64,000 bases of DNA, from the NCBI GenBank assembly GCA_036023115.1, contig JAYKKT010000087.1:10014501-10078500 (forward strand), written 5' to 3'. The notes below the pieces were generated by a model, which made no database searches, was not told the DNA's origin, and was given only the letters and a program-made list of their open reading frames with translations. The stretch comes from Brasenia schreberi. Its lineage: Eukaryota > Streptophyta > Magnoliopsida > Nymphaeales > Cabombaceae. Both the position numbers and the translations under genes were made by a program. Below, in pieces: positions 32,801 through 47,400 of the stretch (within the stretch, counting starts at the first letter, position 1; each line of letters starts with the position of its first letter).

Positions 32801-35340
32801 AATGAATTTTTTTCTATTATAATCATCATTTACATATACAATGTTTAGAAATTACTAAATAACATCATATATACAACCTAAACAAAAAATACTATCGTTG
32901 TCATCAAGTGTCAAAAGATGAATTTGTTCATGGCATTGCTCATACATCTCTAGTATATCCAGCAACATATACATACTATAAATGTATTGAAGTTGTTATA
33001 AGTGTCTCATGTATAGCAGCAAGACGTTGATATAGGAAAATCAGCAGAAGAAAGTTAGAATGTGGGGTTAAAGAAAAATAAAGTTGAAAATACTACTAAT
33101 ATAGATAAAATGATTCGTTTACCTGCATATAAAATGATGTATTACATTGCGTAGGTAGGGTAGGCGAAACATGATGCAACTGATTGGTAGAATCTCTTAA
33201 AATAAATTGATGTGTCCTCTAAGTGTATCACTCTATTTACAACTTGTCACACTAGTAAGAGTAAAGTGTTAAAATTCTCAAACTCAAAATAATATGAGCG
33301 TTATACCTCACATCTATACAACGAATGCATATAAGGTTCCACAACATCTATACATCAAAAATTCTTATCGGTACCTTGACGACGACCACACTGACAAACT
33401 AGGCATATAAGGTTCCACAATATCTATACAACAAATGCATTTGTGGTATCTAGATAACTTATATGCATTACAATCTAAGTATTTTGTAGAGCTATATAGT
33501 AGTCAATCAATCTCCATTATAAAAAATAGTAAGTAAGAATATATAACATACAATGTTGTATTTAATAAAAAATTAAGAACACAATTGAAAATTCATAAAA
33601 TACTTATTATGTCATCATCAAATCAAATTGCTTATAGTATTTAATAAGATGATCAATAAGAGATTGCCTGTGACACACTTTTAATCTAACGGCTTACTTG
33701 TGGTTTCCCAACCAACCATTTTGGTTGCATGCTAATTCTAAAACCTAAAAAGTACTTATAAATCTATGCTTACAATTAAAACATATAACTTGTTAAATTA
33801 TAAAAATGACTATATGAAAGATACATATAACCATCAATAATAGTACACGTTCTTAAATAGAGCAAAGAATCATGTCCACTAAGTTTTTGCACCCCACGCA
33901 TAAATATTAACCCTCCAAACATTATGTGCCAACAGATTCACGAGTGTTGTTAGTACTCTATCTCTAGACTTATTAGGATATAATATACACCCTATTTCAT
34001 ACAACAAATAACATAAAGTCTTATTTTGTTATTCTGTCATTGAAAAATTAGTTTGGAGCACCTTAAACTTATTGGCCCCGGATTTAATGTCACATACCAC
34101 TTCATCGATGCTCATAACGTGAAAGGCCAACTTCTTCCTCTCATAGTTGTTGTCTATGAGGGTGTCCTCTATACGATATCGTATTGCGTATCCTAGATAA
34201 AGTGGTAACATTATATGATTCAAATTGTGTCATATTAACCATATTTGCATATCAAGTTTTTTTTTATGATACCATGTAAAGCAAATCCCAAACATTGAAG
34301 ATGCACCCCAAGAGTGTCTACTAAACATGTATCTTTCAACAAACGCGTCCCAAGCATATCTTTTTCATGCGAAACATGCACTGGGGGCATGTCTCTAACC
34401 AAAAAATCATGAGATTTTAAGACGACAAATCGAGCGAAAAATGCATGAAAATGACTAAAAAATAAAAAAATAGCATAAAATTAACAATATAACTCGATAA
34501 ATCGATGAATATCCTTTGAATTGATCCAAGAAATTATATTTTTTCTTTCTTTTCTTTTTCTTTCTTCTCTTTTTTCACGTTCCGGTCTTTTTTGATACAT
34601 TTTGATATGTTTTTTTTTGTTAGAAATGGTTGTAGATATGGTAATACGTGGTTGGAATGAGGCAAGAAGCGATGAATGGACGAAAACTAAGGCCAAGAGT
34701 CTTGTAAGAGGAGAGAGAAGCTCCTAATTTCTGCCTCGAGATTATTTCCTTAAATATGGGGAAAATGTTGGGTATTTTGGAAAAGTGGAAAAAAGATGTG
34801 TGTATTGTAAAATGGGTGTGCGTGTATGCGTCTCCGTGGGTTTCCCTCCCACCGACTTCCGATATATGAAAGCCAAATTTTAAGTTGTTCCCGCTTTGTG
34901 TAGATCGTGCATGATAAGGCTTGGGGCACAACACAAAACGAGATGTACAAGCCTAAGGACATTTTCGATCGTGTCTGTGTTGCTTTTCCGTGTGGTATAT
35001 TATTGCCTCCCCATGTGGCGATTGCGATGTTTCGGGTCGGTTTTGTGTCATGTCACCTTGGCTTTCATGTTTTTACCAATTGCGCATAATTCTAATATTC
35101 CATTTCGGAATTGAAAAACTGACCCGAATGCAAGTTCCGCAATCTTGCAAAGGGAAATCATATGATCGCATCGCTAGGGATTGAACGGTTCCGATCCGAC
35201 CAAGGCACTCGGGTTGGATCCTCGAACCGCGCTGCTATCCGAACGGTGAATAGGGGCAGTCGTGTTGTTTGTAGAATACTTGGGCGTATTTAGGTAACGA
35301 AAATTTGAAGAAACACGAGATGTTAGGGGTTTGTCCGTCT
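29840..35340. other. AT-rich intergenic stretch
   Basis: No convincing gene. The frames at 31221-31760 and 34029-34934 are short and match nothing I recognise. The direct repeat noted upstream of BARD1 has its first copy near 34841. Confidence 0.5.
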
Positions 35341-35365
35341 TCGTTTCCCTCCCACCGACTTTCAG

Positions 35366-35450
35366 TATTTAAACCCAAATTACCGTTCTTCCTGGTCTTC
35401 CCTCTGGTCTCCCTCGCTCTCCGAGTGCGAAAATTGAAACCCTAGGGTTT
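35366..35450 (+). promoter_or_regulatory. Candidate BARD1 core promoter and telo-box
   Basis: A TATA-like tatttaaa lies at 35366-35373, 124 bp before the ATG. A pyrimidine-rich leader follows (cttcctggtcttccctctgg). The perfect 14-bp palindrome aaaccctagggttt (35437-35450) contains the AAACCCTA telo-box core on both strands. Telo-boxes are common in plant genes active in dividing cells, which fits BARD1. Confidence 0.5.
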
Positions 35451-35496
35451 TTTTCGAGAGACAGGGAGGATAGAGTCCGAAGATTGTGTAATTGCG

Positions 35497-38400
35497 ATGG
35501 GCGATTCTTTTCTCTCGAAGGAGCTTCTCAATCCTTGTGTGTTGCATCTTCAGAAGTTGTTGATGGAGCTCAAATGCCCTATCTGGTGAGGATTTCGTCC
35601 TTTTATGTTTCCGTTTGTTGTGGAGAATCGTTGCGTGGACATTAGGTCGTCGAATTTGAGCTCGGAATTAGCTGTACGTGAAAGTCGAGGGAAATTCGTA
35701 TCCATTAGTATTCTACGTTTTCGTGACGCGGAGTTCTGCGCAACTGTTTGGACGCTGGGAATGGTATATTGTGACACTAATGCTTTTATTAGGGCAAAAT
35801 TTAGATATTTTCACTTGCCTTCGTGGAAATTCTACGAATTATTGGTTGAGCACCGGGGATATGCATATTGTTGTTGTGATTAGATCAAAATCTAGGTTGT
35901 TCCGTTCACTATGTGTAAATTTATCCAGGCTTCTCGTAATGATTTTTTTGAAGCACTTGCGTCTCTTTTTCATGTAATCGTGGAGTAGTAGATGTTATTC
36001 ATTCATAGAAATGATAATTAGAGACATCTCAGAAATGGTCGTTACCGAGTTCGGCTTTTGAGTACGAATAGAAATGAGAGACCTTCTGACCTCATCTCGC
36101 ATTTGTACGGCTACCTTTGCAAGGTCATGGTAGTTTTACCAAATATAAACCCATACACTGGTCCAGCTTTCACTTCCGGCTCTCAAACAGTTTTTTTACT
36201 CGAGTTATTTAATATTTATCGGAACCTTTTATCCCGATGATTTTTACATTTACGTACGTGTATATGATTGTTCTATGAAGGGTTCTTTTTAAACTTATTC
36301 ATTTAAGTAGTTGTATGGCGGTGATGAGTTCTGGGCCTTCTGGCATACAATGATCTTAATTCCGTAATTCCACTCCATAGTAATCTATGCACATTTTCAT
36401 GTTATTTAGTCCCTTCTGGTGATAAAAACCATGTCGTAATGAACGCGTTTGAATGATGTTCTCTAGAGGATTGTGAATGGTTGTAACATTGAGAAATAAC
36501 TGGTGGTGTACTTGTTTCTGCTTCCTATTGCAGCTTAAATCTTTTAAATCAGCCTGTATCTTTGTCTTGCGACCACATCTTCTGCAGGTATGGAATTTTT
36601 GAAATAGCGTGCCTAGAGAGAAATTTTTTGAGATCTCTTTTTGGCAAAAATGATTTCTGTGTTTTCTATGTGATTGCAGTTCCTGTTATTTGAGGTCTAC
36701 GAGGATTAGTTGCCCTGTTTGCAAATCGTCATGCTCAGACCAAGGTAAATTGTCAAATTAGATCAGAAGTTTGTCAAATCAGGTCAAAATTCCTTTGGCT
36801 GCCTCTCAAATTTGATATGCTTCTACTTCGATCTGTTAATTTCATATTCTAAATTTTAGTTTAGCTTCTGATTTATTTGCAATTGATTTATATGATTTCC
36901 CCCCATGTTTTATCATTATTTTTATGTAGAGCTATGGCCTGTTCCCCACATGGAACGCTTGGTGCTTATATACAGAGGTATGAAGGCTTCCTTTGATGCT
37001 GCCCTTATGCACACCAAGCCACAAGTACTTTCTCCAGGTATGAGCATTTTGAACTTCTCATTTCATTGTTTCTGTTCATGGCATTTTTGGGGCGTGCTGT
37101 ATAATGTTCTTACATCTCTTTTCAGAGTAGTTATACGAATAAACAACAAAATAAATAAAAGGGCAGACTAGATTTTGGTGATGCCAAGTATGAACATGGC
37201 GAAAATATGGTCTGTTTGTTTCCCAACAAACAGAAAACACTACAACCCTGTTACATAGCACGAACAATTGAATTTATAGAGGTCAACCTGTGAAGGGAGA
37301 GCTAATTCTGTGAAAATTGATCTTGGAACATTGAGTGATTCCTAACTGACATACTATGTTATCTATTCCAAATTGTTCACACTAGGATGTTGAATAACAA
37401 AACTGCCCATGATTGAAACAATCAAAGGGGATAAAAAATAAGTAGTTCTAGAACAAGCACTATGTTTTTTTTTGTGCTATATAAATTCTACAATTTACAA
37501 AATGATGTTTGGGGTTTTCTGCTTTTGTCACAGAGATCAATGAAAAGCCAGATGAAATCCCTAGGAAGGCACATAATGAGGAAGGGACTTCTCGTGATGG
37601 TCTTGGCAATGAAACCCTGGCCAATGGTCAGCAAGCTAACTTTAGGAAAGCAAATCATGGACTTACTGTCAATGAGTCAAATGCAGCAAATCTCAGTTCT
37701 GGCTTTCACTGTTTATCTTCTGTCTCTATGGCCCCATCAAGCACTTCTACTTTTGAAGGGCAAGGAGTTGAGCGATATAAAGTAGCATTTGGAATCAGTG
37801 ATGGAGATTCAACTGACATAGAGGCTGAGCGTGAATTGATTGCTGCTGACATGAAAAATGAATCTTATAAAGCTCATGCTCAAAAGCCTGTAGGCAGAAG
37901 TCCTGTCAAAGGGTTGGTTCCTGAGAATGTGACTGGAAATGTGCTGTGTGCTTTTTGCCAGTCTTCTAGGGAAACAGAGGTAATATAGTTCTCAATATTT
38001 TCCACTAGTGACATTTCCCCCCTCTTAACCTAGTGTTTTTGTCCTTTTCTTGTTTGGTTAGAAGTTAAAAATGGCTGACATTGTCATTTTTGGGATTGCC
38101 TGATACAGGTCTCTGTCCTTCCCTTTAAAATACTGAAATGCTGTAATTTGTTCTCTGCTTTCTTGGAACTCATCATTGTTTGTCTATCAATGTACTTTAC
38201 TAGTATGTATCATCCCCACTTGGTAGGTAATAAAATATTATGAAGGTTGGTGATGTACTGATGCATCTTGCTATCATCTTTTACAAGAACTTGTAAAGAG
38301 CTGAAAGAATATAATCCATGAACTAAAGCTATAGTCATGTTGCGTAAAAAAAATGGGAAGGGAAATGCTTTCAGATAGCTTCCAAGAGTTCATTTTGATC

Positions 38401-41400
38401 ACATTAGATGGCCTTCTGTCATTCATTTGTATATAAGGGTTTCAAACTTTCAAGTAAAGGAATGAGAATCAGCGGAAATCATATATGCATGCAATAAATA
38501 AAGCTTAGCTTTTACAGTTACTGCTACATTTAATCCCAATTATGTGATAGATCTACCTATTTGAATGAAAATTTTGAGGATGGGAGAAAAGATATCCTTA
38601 AGCAGTGGAAAATTATATAGGCATGCAAAAATAACATCTTTCCCTTATACTATTTGCCATATTAAATTTGGAAAGACCTAATGACTTTTGTATAGTGATA
38701 TGGATTCCTTTTGCAATGTTTTGGTTAGCCTGGAGGTAAAGGAACAGAAGGGTCTTTGAGGAGGTAGAGAACCTCCGAGACTACTTCTGTTGAACTAGCT
38801 TCATCCTTTGTCCTTTTGGTATCGGGGTACTGGTATTGTGAATGTTATGGGGTTCATAGTGTTTGTAGATTCTTGTAATCTCTCATTGATTTTTTTGTTG
38901 TACAATCTGGGCAGTTTACAATGATACTGTTCTTATTTATCTAAAAAACACTTTCAGGGTTCTGGTCCAATGATGCACTATGTCAAAGGTAGACCTGTAC
39001 ATGCATGGGGAAAGAGCAAGTCCAAGGTGGTGCATGTCCACATAAGATGTGCTGAATGGTAATCTTTAGCTCTTCTTTTGTTCATAATAGCTAAATTTTA
39101 ATTATTTTGAGATTACATGCATGTTCCCTGAGCTATGTTAGTTACTTTAGTACATGAGAAGGAACATGAGTGTTCCTGCTTTTCTATCGTGATGGTACTG
39201 CTAAAATTGATGATCATCTTCATGCTGCATTTTTCTTCTTTCCATAGCAATCAGGGGTTTAGGGACAGGCGCACCAAATTTCTGGGTAGCAAGTCATGCC
39301 CTTCAACTTGAAGGTTCTTTTGAGTCTTGTGCACGTCTGTGCTCCACTTGGTCCATGAATATGGTTGGCACCAAACCATCCCATGGGTTTACTGAACATG
39401 TAGTACATCAAACTTGGATATGCCAATGCTTTGCCCGTATCTCCATCTTTTTCTTTGTGATATTCTCCATGGAGGTTCTTTGTGAATGTCATTGGCATAC
39501 CAAATGAAACCAAAATGATGCCTTTTCCCACAATAAGTGGGGTCTACTATTCCTTTCTTGAATTGAGCTTGATCTATTTTCATGTTAGTTTAACTGGAAA
39601 AATGGCACACCATGATTTGGATTAATGACATTAGAGTGTTTGATCAACGACAACAACTAAGCCCTTTCCCATACTAGATGGGGTCGGCTACATGGATTCT
39701 TTATTTTTAAAGAGCCCTATCATATGCCATTATGACAGTTAACTCAACATGAGCTAGGCCATTCTTTATTGTTTCTTTCCAAACACTTTTGGTTTCCCTC
39801 TTTCTCTTTGAACATTTTTACAATCTAGTTTTGGTCGTTTTTCTACATGTTCAAACCATCTTAAACGATCTCTTCTATTGGTACCACTCCCAATTTGTTT
39901 CTAATAACCTCATTATGTATGCAGTCTTTCTTTGTGTGACCACTCATCCATCTCAACATCTTTATTTCTACCATGGACATCTTTTATACATGTTGATGAT
40001 TAACTACCCAATACTTAGAACCATAAAATATAGCAGATCTGATTGGTGCTTTATAATATTTATCTTTTAATTTTAACGGTGTCTTCTTGTCACATAGAAT
40101 ACCTCATGTCCCTCTCCATTTTAACCAACTTGCATTAATTTTATGCATAGCATCTCGATCAAATTTTCCATCACTTTGAAAAACTGATCCTAGGTATTTA
40201 AAACTTTCCTTGTGAGGGATGCAATGTGTGTCAATCTTAATTTCTATATCATCTAAAGTAATCAAATGATCAAACTTGCATTCCATATATTTTATGTTTG
40301 TTCTACCAAGTCAGAAGCCTTTACTTTCTAATGTTTATCACCATAGTTCAAATTTCCTATTTACTTTTTTCTTAGACTCATCCACTAACACAATGTCATT
40401 TGCAAATAACATACACCAATGTACTTCATCTTGAATATGTTTTGTTAACTCATCCAGAACCAATATAAATATGGACTTAAAGCTGATCCTTGATGTATCT
40501 CAATATTAACTTCAAAGAAGTCTATCATTCCTTCACGAGTCCTTATAGATGTTTTTGCACCATCATGCATGTCTCTTATAAGATTTATATATGTCAATGA
40601 ATATCTCTCTTTTCCAAGGTTCTCCAAAGAAATGCCTTGACACCTATGATACACGGGTACATGTAAGTAGGTCAATATTTGTATCTGGTACATATTGGGT
40701 GCACGTACCGGTACATAAACTTTATAACAACTTCCAATATACGTACTCATGCTTATTTGGGTACGTGCACCAGGATTTGGGTATGTTAAGTACCCATATC
40801 TGGCAACGTGGATCAAGTCAACTCTTATGACCTGATCCAAATTTCCAAATAAGGATTTTAAACCCTTAATCAGTTCTGTGGCTGGATGTTGTGTTCTCTC
40901 TGTGGCACTCTACGCTCATCACCACCAACGACCAACAAAAGAACATTCACCGGTGGGGCATCCGACGGATGACCATTGATTAAACATGGTAGTGTGAACT
41001 AAACTTTACTTGATAATTTTGCTCTCACTCATGCTATTGCTCATGATTCTTCCACATTTCTTTTCCCTTTCTATTGCCTTCTTAAGAACATTTATGATGA
41101 ATCTGTTGATTATTTTGAACATCCTTGTTTCCGGTGTTTTGTTGGCTTTTCTTTCTATACTCTTTGTGACTAATTATGATTAGTGGTGTGACCTAGTTGC
41201 AATTTCAAATTAGTCCTATTGATGGTTGAATCCCCACTCCCCCGTGAACACGTTGCAATTTCCGGTGCATTGCTGGCTTTTGCCTTTAGGTTTCTTGTTC
41301 TTTTCTCGGTCTTCTTTTATTGGCACTTTTGATTCTTATTGCTTGATGATGGCCCCCTTAAAGGGGGCCCCTTTTATGTTGTGATTATTTTGTTTGGGTG

Positions 41401-44400
41401 GGTGGGTGGCAGGTGGTGATGGTGGAGCTTAGAAAATAGAAGGTGAAAAATTCTCTCTTAAAGAGGGTTTAGATGCCCATTGCTTGCTTTTGTGTAACTG
41501 TGTTGTTTTTTGTTTTGATATTTATATACTTAGTTGGTATTGCAATTATATTCATTCACATAAATTTATCTTTTTCTTATCTTTTTTAATAGTGGCATAT
41601 CTGTACCTTATATATATTTTTGAAATGCACGTATCCCATGCCCATATCGTACCATATCCATCCAATGTAGTTTGACACCCTATAGTACTTTTTCTCAGTG
41701 TTATGTACGTATCCACAATATGGTACAACACGTAGTTTCGTGCCGTATCGCCGTATCGTATATGCAATATCGTAAATCTGCCTATATCATGTCGTATTGT
41801 CGTATCGTATGATACAAACGATACGACTGGGGACCCTTTCCTTGGCCGAACATAAACTCGCAAAAACATGGGGTTTTGGCTTTTGTTAAAGGCTTCTCAA
41901 GGAAAATTTAGAGCATACTTGAGAGGAGACAACGAAAGGATGATTTAGATATGTTTGAGGAAAAGGATGATGATTTGAGAGTATGCTTGAGAGGAGACAA
42001 CAATTTAGAGATATTTGAGGAAGAGAATGATGATGTTGTTTGATTGGGTGATAGTATTCCTTCTGATGGTAGGACAAAGGTTGATAATAGTAGTTTTCGA
42101 CCACCAACCAGGGGAAAGAGGGTTGTTGAAGAGTGGAAGTGGTGGAAGGAGTAGAGGAAGAGCTTTCTTTGGTATACACTCATTTTCCCCTCCTAGCACT
42201 ATACATGGTGCTCAACCTTAAATTCGTGTTGTAATGACTTCGTACCAATTGCATGAGTATGCAGACCTTGTAGTGGGCAGATGGTTTTCTGATATATTCA
42301 TTCCATTTAATGTTGCAAATAATTTTTATTTTGAAGCAATGACATATGTAATTGCTAACATTGATCCATAATATAAGATGCCCTCTTATCAAAAGTTGAG
42401 AGCAAAACTATTAGATAAGATTGTCCTTGAATTGTAAAAATATTGTTCGACTTTGAGAGAGTCATGAAAGGAGACAGGATGCACTATCATGATAGATGGA
42501 TGGACAGATAGGCGATGAAAGACTTTGTTAAACTTTCTGGTCTATTGTACTCAAGGACTTATGTTTTAATGATCTTGAGATCTCTAACCATGTCAAAGGA
42601 GAGACATATTGCAAAGATCCTAAAGAGGAGTTTGATAAGGTGATATCCGAGGTTGGGCTAAAGAATGTAGTCCAATTCATTACAGATACTTATGAGACTT
42701 TCTATTGGACACCATGTGCAACCCATTGTTTAGATCTAATCTTTGAGGATATGGGTGAGGTAGATGAGATAAAGGCAACAACTGAGTGTTGCTAAGATAT
42801 CACCAAATTTATCTAAAACCATGCCTTTGTATTATTTATGATGAGGAGATATACTAATGGTGCAGATCTCCTTCGTACAATTGCAACTTGATTTGTAACT
42901 AATTTCTTATCTGTACGGAGCATTATGAAACAAAAACATGCCTTGAAGAGAATGTTCTTCTCAGATGAGTGACAATAATTTGCAGAGTTACCTCAAAATA
43001 GAAGAAACAGAAAATTAAATGAGATTTCAGAGACAATCCTCAGGAGTACATTTTGGAATGCATGTGTTAGGCTATTGAGGATTACATGTCCTTTAGTGAA
43101 TGTTTTGAGATTGACTGATAGGGAGGAGAAACCATCTATGGGCTATCATACCATCGATAGGGCAAAAGAAACCATTAGAAATAATTTCAATACAACAAAG
43201 ATGGATTATGTGCCCGTGTGGAATATTATAGATAATAGATGGAACAAACAATTACATCAGCCTATTCATGCAACATCTTTTTACCTAAACCCAACATTCA
43301 AGTACTCAACAAGCTTTAAAAGGGACAATGAGGTTAATCGAGGCATAAATGATTGTATAGACAAATTAGTCCCTGATGAGAGTAGAAAAAATGTCGAGAG
43401 ACGTGATCTAGATAATGCTCTTCACTTGATGGGTTTGTGTATAGCAATTCGCAATTGCACTAATATGCGCCTAGGTAAACTGTTTATCTTTGTATTTAAG
43501 TTTTTTAAATCTTATATTTATTGTGGATATGTTTGTTTTTTTCTACATATATTTGATGAAATAGGTTTGGAAGTGATTGCTCAAACCTTAGGGATTTTGC
43601 AGTAAGGGTTCTGAGCTAAACCAGTAGTGCAACAGGTTGTGAAAGGAATTGGAGTGTATTTAAATACATCCACACAAAAAAGCGCAACAAGTTGGACATA
43701 AGCAGTTCAATGACTTAATTTTCATCCGTTATAACATGCGGCTTCGATAGAGGTAATCTTGTATTAGTTATTACTTAAAGATTTAATTCAATATTTTGTT
43801 TAACTTTAATTATTAATGTTATTTACTAATTACTTATCTTTCTTTCTTGTAGGCAATTAAAAAAATTAAATAGAGAATAAAACCAATTTGATCAAATAAG
43901 TTTGGATAATTTTGATATATTAGGAGAGTGAATTATGAAAGATAATGAAGCAAATGCACTCGTAATCGAAGAAGACATTGCATGGATTAATTTGAAAGGA
44001 GCGCAATAACATCATCAAGAGGACAAAGGTTTTGATTTTGAAGCAGAAGGTGGTCAGGATCTTCAGCAAGGAGAAGATTAAGATTATTTAGTTGATGATC
44101 TTGATTACAATGAGTAAATATATTTCATTTTTTGCTTCAAAATATGTAATTCTTTTTGAATTGTTGAATAGTGAATATGTACTAAACTTTTCTATTATAT
44201 GAATTCTTTGTAATTATTAGTTTTTTTCTTATTTTTTTGTTTTTTGGATTTTTATCAAATTTTTAATATTAAATTATGATACGCAACGATACACGATACG
44301 ATATGCGTCGAACAACACAGCTTTTTCTTAATCAATAAATATGATGTGAAGGTTCTTTTTTATTCTAAAATATTCCATGAGACGTCTGAATAAATGAATC

Positions 44401-47400
44401 ACTTCAATAGTAGATATGCCTCACATGAATTCAAATTGGTTTTCTATTGTACTCGATACTTGACTTAACCTATGTTCAATGATTCTTTTACATAAATTTA
44501 TAGTATGGCTTATTAACTTGATATCTCGATAATTCACACAATTTTGGATATCTCTCTTGTTCTTATATATGGGCATCTGTGTACTCTCCCTCCACTCCTT
44601 GAACATCTTTTGGTTTCTTCATATTTCATTAAATAGTCTTGTGAGCCAAGTGATTCACACTTCTCTTAGAATTTTCTATACTTCTATAAGAATATCATCT
44701 GGTCCAACATATTTACTGGCCTTCATATGTTAAAGGCCTATTTGACTTCATTCTTTTGAATACATCGGTAGAAATTATAGTTTATGTACTTTTTTTATTT
44801 TGTTAACTCTCCTAAACTTATACTAACATTTGTATTTTTATTAAAAAGCTTGTCAGAATAATTTTCTATATATTTTTTATATCATCATTTATTTATAGAA
44901 TCTTCTCATGCTCATATTTAATATATCTAACAAAAGTAAGATCTTTAGTTTTCTTATTTCTAACCTTAGATATCCTAAAAATATCTCTTTCACCTTCTTT
45001 TGAGTTGAACCTTTTTATATAAATCTTTTCAAATTTTAGCTTTTGTTTCGTTAAAGGCTTTTTTTTCTTCTTTCTTTGTTTTCTTATAAGTCTCTTAAGT
45101 TTCACTAGTCTTGTTGGTATAATGTAATTTGTAACATGTTCTCTTCGCTTTGATCTTATCGTGTACCACTTCACTCCACCATCAAGCTTCTTTTGTACTG
45201 GTATGTTTCCCTTAGATTCACCTAATAATCTTTTGCCACTTTCTTAATATCCATAGTCATATTTTTTCACATATGATAGGGTTTACCTACGTAATTCTAA
45301 ACATCTCCTTGATGAACTTTTTGTTTAAATATACCATTAGAGTGCTTGATGAAACCAAAAATTGCGAATGTGTTGGCTACCTTTCGGAAGATAAATTAAT
45401 TAAATAGTATTCTTTTTCTGTTTCTTGGTTTGAAATTCTCCCAAGAGACATTTTAAGAACATAAGTACAACCATATGCCCGTTCATGAATGCAGGGCTCC
45501 ACAAATATATTTTGATAAAGAAAATATCAGGAACTTGGAATCTGAAATCTCACGGAGTGCAAAGCTGAAATGCAGTAGATGTGGACGGAAAGGAGCTGCT
45601 CTTGGATGCCTAGCAAAGAGCTGTAGGCGTACTTTCCATGCCCCATGTGCTGTGGAGGTTCATGGTTGCCGGTGGGATTGTGTAAGGCATCGGTTTTCCT
45701 TGAAATGTTGTTTTCTGATTCTCTTCATTCTTTCTATACCATAGTAGATAATGATTCTTGTGCTTTCACAGGAAAACTTTTTCATGTATTGCCCAGCTCA
45801 TTCATCACTAAAGTTCCCTGATGAAGAGACCAAGCATGGGAAAAGAAGAAGGTAGGCTCTTTCGTTGATGTTGGTTTACGTGCTAATTGAGATGCAAATA
45901 GGTGTGGCAATCTAATGTTTATGTGAGTTTTAAATCCTTATTGTTCATTTATACTTCAATGCAATGTTGTAAATATCATATCAGACCCCGTATAGCACGA
46001 GGCACCGATACACTTGTATCATAGCAATATGGTATGATTTTCTTTATAATTTCATGAAAAACATTAAAACTTTAAAAAACCATGAAATACTTCTATGTCA
46101 TGCACCACACCAAGAGATGAATGACATGCTAGATCGCCCTTGGGCCTTGTTTTGGATGTAGAATAGATTTCGGATTTTTAGAAAGTAAGGGGTTGGTCTT
46201 GGGGAGGGTAATGGTAGACATGCAAGAGGAGGTCAATGATGCTGGCTTAGAGGTGGTTTAAACTCACCCCATGCCTTGATTTCACACGATATAGGAGTGC
46301 CCATATCGTACAATATGCTCTGATACGGTACAATAAATTGTGTTATGCTATACAGGTACCTGAATTGTATCAGTTTAGGTACCGATACACATGACACACG
46401 AATCATACCACATGACACTGTACGGTTTTCTAACATTGCTTCAATGTGTTCGTAAAATCATGTGTAGACGGTGAACCATTCTGTGAGCAATATTGGGTTA
46501 AGGCGCCTAGACATGATTGGAACTCTGGTGGTATGTGGCTTGAGGGGAAAATCCTTTATGGTGAAATATTTAACTCATTCTAGGAGAAAGCAGCAGCTTA
46601 TTTGTCAAATCTGACAGGAACCTCTTCTAAATAATGTTTTTCCTTCTGAGGCCTTTCTCTAATGCTCCTTTGCACTGAAACATTCCAGATGGAAGCATTT
46701 TGTTCGTTTTGAGTTTTTAACATGTAATCACTGTCAAGTATGTTGAATTTCTTGTTTTTGGTGTATCTGAACGTTTATTTAGAACCTGTTTATTGAATAT
46801 TCTTTGTTCCTTCCAGAGCATCATTTGAATCACCAAAAAGTTTGCATCCTGTATTAAACCAGGACAGAAGAAAGTGGGTGGCTCCATGTGACAAATCAAA
46901 GAGGTGGGTGCTCTGTGGGTCTGCACTGACTGCTTCAGAGAAGGTAAACAATCATCAAATCATTTCTGGAACGGCTGATCCTGGTCAATTCACTTGGTCA
47001 ATTGCAGCCTGGTTTTAAACTGAGTAGAAATAAATTTCATCTGTTGAAAATTAGTGGGGGTTCTTTGATGATATATGTACGTGATGCTTGTTGAGTTGTG
47101 CAACTGTGCTCTTGTACTGTAGTAAAGTAGCTAATACTGTTCACAAGAATATAGTTCAAGAGTGGCTGTTACTGTATGCTTGTCATGAGTTCTGATTGCT
47201 TGGATTTTTTATGCTATTTATTCTAATTACCTATGATATTTCTGTTGCCCTATAGAAGTATGTTGCAGAATTTGCAAGCCTAACCAGTGCAAACGTCTGT
47301 AAGGCATGGGACCATAATGTGACACATGTCATTGCTTCTCTTGATGAGAATGGTTGCTGCAAGCGAACGTTAAAGGTGCTCATGTCGATCTTGGCAGGGA

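Larger units (their letters stand above)
39645..45334 (-). mobile_element. RTE LINE, 5'-truncated, split by two hAT insertions
   Basis: Minus-strand LINE parts lie at 39645-40643 (tail and 3' coding), 41671-41695 (small central remnant) and 44321-45334 (RT N-terminal part and linker). The 5' end corresponds to about 8506 of the full copy. Flanking duplication: cattagagtgtttgat (39629-39644) and cattagagtgcttgat (45335-45350), one mismatch in 16. The reading frame has many stops. It occupies BARD1 intron 6. Confidence 0.9.

Noticed and set aside
34029..34223. 64-codon minus-strand frame MNHIMLPLYLGYAIRYRIED...
   Set aside because: No recognisable family, no neighbouring exons and AT-rich surroundings; not supportable as a gene.
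39259..39583. Minus-strand frames of 64-90 codons in BARD1 intron 6.
   Set aside because: The stretch ends in an RTE-tail-like motif and shows no protein domain; at best an old unknown repeat.
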